The notes under the pieces are model-generated. The model had not been told where the DNA came from, did not search any database, and was given only the letters and a program-made list of their open reading frames with translations. Source: Triparma columacea (taxonomy: Eukaryota > Sar > Bolidophyceae > Parmales > Triparmaceae). From it: a DNA stretch of 64,000 nucleotides. The translations under genes and the position numbers were made by a program. Within the stretch, counting starts at the first letter, position 1. The number at the start of each line of letters is the position of its first letter. This document shows positions 31,599 to 40,745 of the stretch, piece by piece. The stretch lies in the NCBI GenBank assembly GCA_030267965.1, contig BRYA01000238.1, positions 1 through 64,000 of the forward strand, in the 5' to 3' direction.

Positions 31599-33464
31599 AT
31601 GGACAAATCTTCGGCTCTCAAAGCCCCCACTGCCCCCCCGACTGCCGACATCCTTGATGACTTCCGTAAGGCAATGTCCGGAGTGCTCGACATAGTCTCC
31701 CTTCACGACCTCGCTCAGATCAAGGCCTTTGCTGAAAGAGAGGACACCCCCAACAGTTTGTCCATGGTCGCTCTCGCTTGCCTACTGGAGTTGGAGGAAA
31801 GGGGCAAGCGGGAGGCGAAGGAGGAAGAAGATGCTAGTCATGGGACCAAGAGAGCGCTGACATCGGTTGAAGCACCTGGTGTCAGGAGGGGAGCAACACA
31901 AGCAAACGACATTTCCGACTCTTTGTTGGAGCTAGGCGAGAGGATGGACGCAGATAGGGCTGTAGATGATAGCGGCTTCAAGGAGGGCGAGAAAGTGATT
32001 AGATTTGACCTCACACTCAAGGAAGCGCTCGTTCAGACAACATGGAATATTGGCGCCATGTTGCTCATATCTGCTGTGCTATGCGTCGTTACGGCAGGGC
32101 TAATCTACGTCTTACGGACTGTTCTACAAGGTGTTTCTATCCGAGACGCTGCTGTTCTTCAATTTGGAAGTAACTCGACGATCGAGGATTACAGTCGAGT
32201 AGATTTTGTGGATACATACTCTGACGAGAGAGAAAGAAGGACGAAGCAATTTCTCAGTATAGTATGCGCATTTTCTTGTGCGAGCGCTTATGCGTTCTTG
32301 TTATTTGGGATGTTATTTGGGCTTGGGAAGAGCGTACCGTTGGTTTACTATTCCAAAATCTTCCTCCTCATGGCAATTCCGGCGTTTTTGCCGACTGTTT
32401 ATTACGCTTGCGGTGGCAAAAGTCTAGGGAGTGGCGTACTGATTGTCATTATGTGTGCCTTTATAGGGGCATGCACCGCATTAATCCCTGATCTCGCGGG
32501 TAAAGGCATTGGAGATTTGATGCAATTGGCTGTAAAAAGTACCCGTGACAAAGTAGCCTCAGATAACAATGGAGAGATGGTGAAAGTAAAGACGAAGAAG
32601 ACAAAGAAACAACGACTGAAATCTGCCGTGATCATTGCCCTCCCCGCGCTCTTTACCTGCCTAATGATCGTTGTGTACACGTCCCTTATATTCGCGCTCT
32701 ACAATGCATATGACAACGACGCATGGAAAGCGGCAATCTCTGTGCTTGCTCTCTTGGTGAAAGTCATTGGCAACAAGGTTGAAATCAAACTTCTCAAGAT
32801 CATAGACGATAGGATTGCTGACTTGATTGACATTGACGATTTGGATGTGCTTCCTGTGTGGACTGCCGATTGTATGCTGTTTGCATATGAGTTTGCTACA
32901 GCGTTGCTCTGTAGGGTCCTCCAGCTATCTATCCCTTCCCAGCATGTTGCGCAGCTCACGTCACTGTTCGGATGCATTTTAGAGATGAGCGTTAGGATCT
33001 TCTTTTTCAACAACTACCTAAAGGATGCTTTGCGGAAGGGAGAGAAATGGACGGAAGAGGAAAAGGTTGCGTACAGGAAGAGTGGAATGCTGCGTGCACA
33101 GGATGGAAATAATGATATGGTTGTGGAATATGTGTCTTCTGCTGCAGCTGTTGCAATCCTGATTTTCGCTGTACCTACAGGCGCATTAAACCTCAAGGCG
33201 GGTCAAACTGTGGATAGATCGCAAATATTTTCCGTCGTCCTATTTCAAGTGGGCCCGGAAGTCATACTGGACTTCTACTGCGTCTTCATGGAAGTTTTTG
33301 GAGGCTTGGGTGTCTTTCACTCTAAGTATTGGAGCCTAAGTACAGGTGCAAGGACGACGGAGGGTCGGTGGAGTTACTTCGGGAACCTGTTGAAGAGTTT
33401 TGTGACGAAGATATTTCAAACTCTGTTGCTCTCCTGTTTGATCCTTCTGTCAATAATAAAGTGA
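31599..33464 (+). CDS. Hypothetical multi-pass membrane protein
   Basis: Single exon of 621 residues from the ATG at 31599 (CATCATGGAC context). Residues 1-140 are soluble, with helices and an acidic/basic linker (EERGKREAKEEEDASHGTKR). From ~145 about ten hydrophobic segments follow, including GAMLLISAVLCVVTAGLIYV, the AFSCASAYAFLLFGMLFGLG region, IFLLMAIPAFLPTVYYACGG, GVLIVIMCAFIGACTALIP, IIALPALFTCLMIVVYTSLI, AVAILIFAVPTGAL, and a hydrophobic C-terminus (ILLSIIK). A Lys-rich loop (KVKTKKTKKQRLKS) separates two halves. No known transporter motif was found. The general style (soluble head, many short TM segments, no introns) resembles the membrane modules of the giant protein at 1.1-8.1 kb, but no clear sequence match was seen. 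Confidence 0.65.
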   Translation: MDKSSALKAPTAPPTADILDDFRKAMSGVLDIVSLHDLAQIKAFAEREDTPNSLSMVALACLLELEERGKREAKEEEDASHGTKRALTSVEAPGVRRGATQANDISDSLLELGERMDADRAVDDSGFKEGEKVIRFDLTLKEALVQTTWNIGAMLLISAVLCVVTAGLIYVLRTVLQGVSIRDAAVLQFGSNSTIEDYSRVDFVDTYSDERERRTKQFLSIVCAFSCASAYAFLLFGMLFGLGKSVPLVYYSKIFLLMAIPAFLPTVYYACGGKSLGSGVLIVIMCAFIGACTALIPDLAGKGIGDLMQLAVKSTRDKVASDNNGEMVKVKTKKTKKQRLKSAVIIALPALFTCLMIVVYTSLIFALYNAYDNDAWKAAISVLALLVKVIGNKVEIKLLKIIDDRIADLIDIDDLDVLPVWTADCMLFAYEFATALLCRVLQLSIPSQHVAQLTSLFGCILEMSVRIFFFNNYLKDALRKGEKWTEEEKVAYRKSGMLRAQDGNNDMVVEYVSSAAAVAILIFAVPTGALNLKAGQTVDRSQIFSVVLFQVGPEVILDFYCVFMEVFGGLGVFHSKYWSLSTGARTTEGRWSYFGNLLKSFVTKIFQTLLLSCLILLSIIK

Positions 33465-33685
33465 CGAAGCAAGTATGGAACGGTGAAAAGGATAATAAAA
33501 TACAATTGATTGATTAAATGACATTTTCTCTTTCACTCCGAAATTTGGAAATCCTTTGGTTTCCACGTCGACGTCGACCGAAGCACAGTCCTCCCATAAT
33601 TAAATTAATTCTCTTTGGTTTTTTCTATATTGTTTCTGTATTGTGCATGTCGTCGTCGTGATTAACGTGCTTCCTTTCGAGACTT

Positions 33686-34858
33686 TTACCACGTTTTGTG
33701 TTTATCAGTTTTCTTGAACTCCTCCATAACGTCATCAAATTCTTCGAGCATGTGATTAAGAGATCCAACTGAACCGAACCTATCTCGCTCGTTGCATAGC
33801 TTCTCGACAAGCCCCTTTCGCACAAGAGCCTTGTGGGCTCTCTCTGCACACTTGTAACCAACCTCGAGTTGCCTCCACATGCGCTCCTTGCTCCTAGAGT
33901 ATCCCACGTCAATTACGCTGAAGCACTCCCCGCTACCCCTCTTTGGCGAGACGTCGGCGCCAGGTATAGGGAAGGGTGTGATTTTTATAAATTTACTCTC
34001 GTCGAGGTTTGGGGGCTTGGACCAAATTCCCGAGAAGAAACCGTCGGCAATGAGCATCCCCTTGTAATATCCTGGGTAGCGATAGAAGGGGAAGATCCTC
34101 TGGGACAGCGTTGACCAGTAGAATGCCTCGTTCAGGGAGGAAGCGTCTGTGAGGAGCATGTGCTGAGGAGGGAAAACGCTAATGTCGGTAACCCCGCAAA
34201 AGATTGTTGAAGACCCAATGAACTTTTGGACTAATTCGTCAGTCATACCAAACTGCTTCGTCACCTTGGTGCCTGTGTCTATCCAGTCCTGGGAGCTCAT
34301 GAAGAAGCAGGCGAGGGGGCGGTTCCAAATCATTGCGGCCCAGTGCAGGCCAATGTGGAACTTCTGGGAAGGCGCCATGTTGAGGACCGTAGCGAAGGCT
34401 GTCGTGACACCCATCGATATACCCGTCACTCTGACTTGCGAGAGGTCAAAGTGATGGTAAAGGTAGTAATAAACGCCCGTGTAGTAACACCACAGCGAAG
34501 CAGCGCCTGAGTATGCAATTGTTGTTCTACTATCCACATAGTCTTGCTTCTCGGGCTGTGATTGAAAGCATCGATGGTGTCAGTGAAGGAGTGGAGGGCG
34601 TTCTTATGTGTCTAATGAAAAGACGCAAAATCTCACCCCTTTGAGTACAAATCGAAACACTCTCCGACCTACTAGGACAGAAAAAATGATTCCTGCGGCC
34701 GCTGCGATCGTAGGTACATTACTTTTGCGTGATATTGGTGTATCAAATAGGTCGGGCACGATCTTACGAAGCAAACTCATTTTTTGAACCCAAACACGGC
34801 TTGACAGGGCTTTGAAGTTCTTTGTTTTCTTCTCGGCTGGATTGATTTGGAATGGCAT
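33686..34858 (-). CDS. Patatin-like phospholipase with N-terminal membrane anchor
   Basis: Two exons: 34858-34637 and 34555-33686 (1092 nt, 363 residues), phase 0; intron 34556-34636 starts GTGAGA. Residues ~50-75 form one hydrophobic segment (VPTIAAAAGIIFSVLVG). The lipase domain then starts with TTIAYSGAASLWCYYTGVYY, in place of the Gly-rich oxyanion loop. It has the nucleophile elbow TGISMGV (GXSXG, Ser) and the catalytic Asp in ADGFFSG, giving the Ser-Asp dyad of patatins. Such enzymes release fatty acids from phospholipids, galactolipids or triacylglycerols. A membrane-anchored lipid-droplet or plastid/ER role is inference. The C-terminus is charged and helical (LEEFDDVMEEFKKTDKHK). The 3' end converges with the upstream membrane-protein gene (221 bp). 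Confidence 0.85.
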
Positions 34859-35000
34859 TTATGAATAAGTAAATAAGCACATTTTTTCGTCCAAATTGAA
34901 ATCCTCGTCGTTCCTTCATACATTCTCCACAACCCCGCAACGCCCAACCCGTGCCCAGGCTCGTGCTAGTCCCCCTACCCTTATTCAAGTGCCTCTTAAA

Positions 35001-37564
35001 TTAGAGGAGACTACTGTAGGCGAAACGCTTCGGCGCGAGGACACTGACGTGCCTCCCGCCAGCAGATATCTCCGTCACGATACCGTCAACGCCCTGCAGT
35101 CCCACCTTCTCCAAATCCAGGGACATTTGCACCGCCTTCCCACTGACGTGGTTGGGGTTTGCCCCCAGGAGCATCATTCCTCCCTCGTCGTCCAGCACTA
35201 GAGTGAAGTTGTCTCCCGCTGCGACCCTGAAAACCTCGATGCTCTCGTGTCCCTTTTTCGTCAGATGGAAGGGCCTTGGTATGTCACTATGTGGTGCGTC
35301 GTCCTTCGCCATTGCTGCTACCCCATTGCCCCAAGTCCACAGCTGTCCTTGAAGCTCCACCTCCCCCATGGTGATGTTTACCACAGCGGCGCAGTGGGCG
35401 GAGCCGCAGACGATCTGCTCAACGATCTTGCCCCCACTGCTGATGGTTTCGACGATGTGTGGAGACAATCTGTCCTCAAAGTCCCCCAAGCCAAGCTGCC
35501 CACACCCGTTCCATCCCCACGTGCAGACTTTGGTACTGGCCCTGTTTGTGATGCTCCCCGAGCTCTTGCTGTGATCAATTTTCGACGTCAGGATTGCCGC
35601 CATGTGGTACTGACCGCAGCTCACGCTCTTCACCTCCATGTCCCTCTCCTTGGTGTTCACCTCAATGGGGGTGGCCTGGTTGTCTGCGGCGGGGGGGTGT
35701 ACTTTACGAGTTAGCTTGCAAAAAATGTGATTCTCTCTCTTCTCCTCCTTTTCTTCTTCGCTCTATTCACTCTCACCTGTTCCTCCCTGACCCAGGGCGC
35801 CGAACATGCCGCAGCCCCAGGTGTAAAGCTTCCCCTCTGACGTGATCGCCGCGCTGATACTGTGTCCGCATGCAACCACCTTCACCGTCTCCCCGTCCGC
35901 CCAGCACCCCTTGACCTCGTCGGGAGTTCCCCTGTCGTCCAAGTCTCCCACGCCGAGCTGTCCGGAGTCGTTGATCCCGCAAGCGTAAATCTTGCCGGTC
36001 TGACTCAAGAACAGAGCGTGCTGTTCCCCAGCCGCCGTCAAGGCAATAGGAATTGCACGGAATGGCTGTCTGAGTGGGCTTGGCTGAAAGACGTGGTCGC
36101 CCCTCCTGATGCTCCCCCCGTGCTTGTCCGCTACCCCCCCGCAGACGCTCCCATGGCCCCAGATGTAGGCCTTCATTCTCGTGTCGACGGCCACCGTGAA
36201 GTTTCCACCGCACGAAATGCTCTGAATGTCAAAGGCGAGCTGGGTCATATCCTTCTCCTTTTCGTCCTCTCCGTGGTCGACCAACTTGCATGCGCTCCCA
36301 GACACCTGCGCAGGCATGGGATGCTGGTCCATGCCCACAGGCTCGACGATGCCGAGCTGTCCCCACCCGTTGAAGCCCCAGCTGAACATGACGTTTCCGG
36401 TTGTTATGAGCCTATCGTCTTCTTCTTCGTGGTCGTCATCGTCGGCCCCGTGGTCCTCGTCCCCAAATATGTCGTAGTCGTCAATCTCCGCCATGAGCTC
36501 GAGGTCAGCCTCCTCCTCAGCCCTCTCCCAAGCGGAAGCTGCAACGTCGCTCGCCCCTATTCCATTCGCTATAGCGTGTCTCAGGCCGACAGTCCACACA
36601 AAAAAGTCGTCTGGGTGCTTAGCGATGAGGTCCAAAGTCTCGTCCTTCCCGTTGGGTAACGTGTAATTTACGGTGAAGCTCAGCGAATTAAGGTGAGGCA
36701 TCTTCTTCCTCGCAAATACGGCGCTGTGTTGGCCGAATCTCAGCTCGTTCATGCTGGTGATCTTTATTTCGGGTGTCTTCCCCTTCTTCTTCGTCTCCCA
36801 CCTTACAGCGGCCCCTCTGCTGTTCTCCAGCCAAACCAGGCTAAACTTCCTCCAGTGGGGCTCCCCCCTCCTCCCAAACTTGAGGAACATGGTCGGCTTA
36901 GTCATGAGCTGGTTAATAGTCTTGATGTCACTCTCCGCTGGCCTGTTCTGCACCCTCACAATATTCCTGAGAGTAGACTTGTGAAGGGTCTGCTGAACCT
37001 TACCCGTGTTCGAAAGAAAATCCTTTAGGGGCTTGGGCAGCTAGGAAAGGGTGGGTTAATAACGTTAACCCTAACAGATCGCTGCAAACTCCTCTCCTCT
37101 CCTCTGACCCACCCTCACCTCCTTCTTTGGGTTGGACTGGATAATTTTCACCAGCAATTGCACGTACTGGTCAAATTGCTCCCGTCTGTACTCCTTTGTT
37201 GTCGACGCTCCCCGCAAAAAGGCCTTTGTAGGAAAGTTGAACGCTGCGATCTCTTGAAAATCCTTCTTGAGTTCCTTGTGCATGGTTAGGAACGCGTTGT
37301 ATCGTCTTTGGATGAACTGACGGTTACCATCCGCTGTTAAGAGGGGAGCATGGAGACGAATGGGGGGGTAAGTAACAAGGACCCAGACTTCCGTCGCCAA
37401 TAGCTTGAGAAAATCAGCAAACCCCCACACCAGGAACCCCGGGCCAACCCACCTGTTTCCAGCTCCACGACAAACACTGTGTACATAGCTCCTCCCTCTC
37501 CGATAACCTCCTGGTACGTCGGGACGTTCATCCTCGTCGGGATGTGTAGAAGTAGCGCTGACAT
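35001..37564 (-). CDS. PX-PH-RCC1 repeat protein
   Basis: Four exons: 37564-37453, 37333-37119, 37040-35777 and 35683-35001 (2274 nt, 757 residues), phases consistent; introns start GTGGG or GTGAG. Residues ~12-105 look like a PX domain: NVPTYQEVIGEGGAMYTVFV, then RQFIQRRYNAFLTMHKEL and the FPTKAFLRG...EYRREQFDQYVQLLV part. PX domains bind phosphoinositides. Residues ~157-265 form a PH-like domain (PTMFLKFGRRGEPHWRKFSL ending in a DDFFVWTVGLRHAI helix). An acidic linker follows. Residues ~324-757 hold RCC1 propeller repeats such as SWGFNGWGQLG, YACGINDSGQLGVGDLDDRG, YTWGCGMFGALGQGG and CTWGWNGCGQLGLGDFEDR. Plant PRAF proteins have PH-RCC1-FYVE; here a PX domain is at the front and no FYVE domain is seen. 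A membrane-recruited small-GTPase regulator is plausible but unproven. Confidence 0.85.
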
Positions 37565-37778
37565 TATTGCCAAGCAAAAGAAGTTTGGGAAGATCCTCTG
37601 GGGATGTTGGGGAGGATTTTCACAAAACTGAGTTGTCTGAGAATTTTAATCTTGAAGTGGCCTACACCACACGAAGTGAGAGGACCTGTTGGTGCCGCCC
37701 CACACGAAAGTTCCCGTTCGTGAGGTCCTGTCCAGGCCGTGTCCACCTCTTTTTCTTGGCAAGGTAAATAACTTCATC

Positions 37779-40056
37779 ATGGGCGCTGCGGCCAGCTCTA
37801 ACGGTGGCAGCTCTAAAATTCCTACATCTTCGGTAATGACCCTGTGTTCTTCGGCTCTTGGTAACGGTGGTGCTGGAGCTCAGGCAACCAAGTTGCCTGA
37901 GACGAACACGGTGGTGGTTTTGGGTGGTGGGGCAAGTTGTTCGGTTTCCTATGCAGGAACTTCACTGATAAATGATCTGAATTACTTCTCGATGAAGCTT
38001 TCGACGGCGGGAGGTGGACCACTGCCGACGATAGAAGGTCACACTCTGACTGGCCTCTCCGGCAGGAAGGCTGTGGTGTTGGGGGGCTTGATGGCTGGGC
38101 GCAGGTCGTCAGGCTTCCAGGGTGGCTTCTCGAACTTGCAGCCGGAGGTCATCACGGCGCCGAGCCAGCAGCCTGTAAAGAATAGTATGAGCTCACTTTG
38201 GGTACTGAACATTGGCGCCCGTCGAGCCTCCGGGACCTCTGTTACTGGTTTAGGGGTGAGGCGAAATTCCAAGACTGACTCAACAGGAACGTCAACGTGG
38301 CACCGACAGCAGTTGCTGGGACAGCCTCCAACACGCCGTGCCTATCACTCTGCGCACCGTGTCCTAGTAGGCGGGAAGGAGCGAATCGTCGTCTATGGAG
38401 GCGAAATAGGTGAGTAAGGGTTGGATGAGGTGGGGTGAGAGTGTTGAAGCAGTCGACGATCGTGTATTCAATCTCGTCGCAGCAAACCAGTCTGGTGGTA
38501 GCATTCTGTTCAGTCGTATCATCTAAACATCCCACCTCCCCAACCCAGGAAAAACACTCTCCAGACCCTCCAGCAGGGGGAGGTAAGCATGTGGGAGAAG
38601 CACGTCGTTTGAATCCACTGATACAACCGCCTCGATCTAACTTCTTTCGCTCGTCGCAGCAACTTGAGCGACGAAATGTCGCCCTCGCTCGCCAAGTGGA
38701 AAGAACACAATGAGAGATTGAATGAAAAGCTAGCGTCACTTGCTATGAAGACACCGACTTTCAGGCATGGTGATGGTGAATCCGATTGTGAGACCGGGGT
38801 CAGGGCGAACTCCAGGCGCAACTCGTTAGGTTCCATAGGTTCAGTAGGTTCACAAGGAGGATTACTGGAAGGGGGGGGGGGGGGGGCACTTTATCCAAAT
38901 TCGCGGCGAAACTCTTTGGGTTCAAATGCTAGTTTCGGCAGCATGAACGAGGATCATAGGGGTCCCTTTTCCTTCACCGAAGAAGATATAAACGAGAGCA
39001 TGGCTAAGACGCCAACAATAGCAGGTGAGGCAGAGACTTTGGCAAATAGAAGGAGCGTAAACAATATTGACGTGACACACATAATTATTTCACGTTCTTC
39101 TTGCAACTCACTTCGCTCATCCCTTGCTTGTCGCAGCACTCAAAGACACCGGCCGCATGGCCAACCTCTCCCCTATGTCACTATCGCTGGGAACTCCTTC
39201 GGCAGGGAAGAAGAATGACTTCAACGAGCAGGATGATGACGATGGCTTCATCCACGTGCTTGATTGCAACAGCTGGATCTGGAAGGCTGGAACTTGCGCC
39301 ACGGAGACTGTCCACGCTGAAAAGAGGTACATCCACGACGACGAGGACGCTGAGGTGTGCGAGGTAGTCGATTCAACCAGATCGTTTTACCCGCCTGCTA
39401 GGGCCCGCCATACCGCAACCCCCGTCACCGACGATGGCGAGTATACAATCATCTTCGGGGGCTACAAGACAAAGACTACCTACTTCCACAATGATGTTTT
39501 TGGTGATAATACCTACACATCGTCGATCGGACAGCCACTGAATGACGCCTGGACACTCCAGACAATAGAAAATAAGAGCAGGGACTCTGTACGCTTTTTG
39601 TGGAAGCGCCTCAAGAACCTGGGCGCACCCCCGTCCGCTCGTTGGGGGCACCTAGCTGTATCAATAGGATCTGGTGCAATGGTGGTCTTTGGGGGATGTG
39701 GAGAGGCTGTGGATCTGGACCGCCCCCGCAACCCAGTCAACCAGATCAAGTCGGCCAAGGATGACTGCTTCGTCTTTCATCTCGGGGGCATAGTCACTGA
39801 CAACGCGACGCAGCTGTCCAAGAGCGTTGAAGTTGGTGACGGCCTTTGGGTCAGAGTTCCTGGGAACTGCGGACTCGGGAAGCGCGTCTGCCCAGCGGCT
39901 ACCGTTACAGGCGGGGCCATTATCGTTTTCGGAGGGTGTAAAGGCAAAAACGACGACGATGGGAAAAAGAAAATGACAGGGCACAGCAGATTACAATTGA
40001 ACGACGCAAGATTCGTTGATGTCAACAGGATGCTGGATCTTGATCTAACGACGTAA
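37779..40056 (+). CDS. Kelch-repeat protein, N-myristoylation candidate
   Basis: Four exons: 37779-38409, 38549-38582 (34 nt), 38660-39024 and 39137-40056 (1950 nt, 649 residues), phases consistent. It starts MGAAASSNGG, a good N-myristoylation signal. Kelch blades with the paired-Gly motif: TVVVLGGGAS, KAVVLGG, RIVVYGGEIG, YTIIFGGYKTK, AMVVFGGCGEA and AIIVFGGCKGK, often preceded by R.AYHSAH, RARHTATPV or SARWGHLAV. This indicates a six-bladed beta-propeller interrupted by a Ser/Arg-rich disordered insert (~210-335) that holds RRNSLGS twice and a poly-Gly run. Partners are unknown. An alternative acceptor, CTCGTCGCAG at 38482, would lead to a stop after 14 codons. It is divergent from the PX-PH-RCC1 gene (214 bp). 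Confidence 0.8.
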
Positions 40057-40745
40057 TGTAAAAAAACAATGTCAACGCACTATATCTGAGAATTGCTGCA
40101 GAGGTTCATTATTGTATTTATATCAGCAAAGAAAGATGCGAAGAGCTTCACTCATGGAATTGAAGCTTACGATCCACTTCCTATGGTATATTGTACTTAG
40201 TGAAATGCCCATCGGGTGCGTTTTGACGTATGCATGGCCAAGGTCAGTTTCAGAAATTTTAATTTGTGAAAATTTCTGAAGCTCCTGTGAAGTCCTTTTG
40301 CGATGAATGAATTTGAATATAATTTTGATACAAAATGTGGGATTCTGATAATTCATTTCGGCCAAAAGGACAATTACGATTCGTCAAAAAATTCTGACAA
40401 TTTTTTATTGTTTTGATTGGTTATTTATAATATTCTATGATTTGTTATCTAATATTTAGAAATTCAATAAATATCAAGTTGATTCCGTGTTTAAATTTAT
40501 TTTCAATTATTTATAAATTCTAATTAGTATTTCAAAGATAACTTTATACATTCCGATACAAATTCAATACATATACTTATGAAAAACGGATGGCGAATGG
40601 AATGAAGAAGTCCATTTTTTTTTTATTTTTTTTTGAACATTTTTTCGAGGATGTGGGGCGTGATGGGGCACGTCAAGGCGGCTTAATGGGTCCATTTTAG
40701 GCCTTAAGGTCTTTGTTTTCTGCTTCGTTAACCTTTGTTATGTTG
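40057..40745. other. Intergenic, strongly AT-rich
   Basis: This is the convergent gap between the kelch gene and the FAD gene. 40380-40640 is very AT-rich, with TTTTTTTTTATTTTTTTTTG near 40615-40634, and stands out from the roughly 50% GC surroundings. No gene or RNA was recognised. Confidence 0.5.

Noticed and set aside
40123..40365. 80-codon minus-strand frame in the AT-rich intergenic region
   Set aside because: No ATG-context, domain or codon support; AT-rich background.
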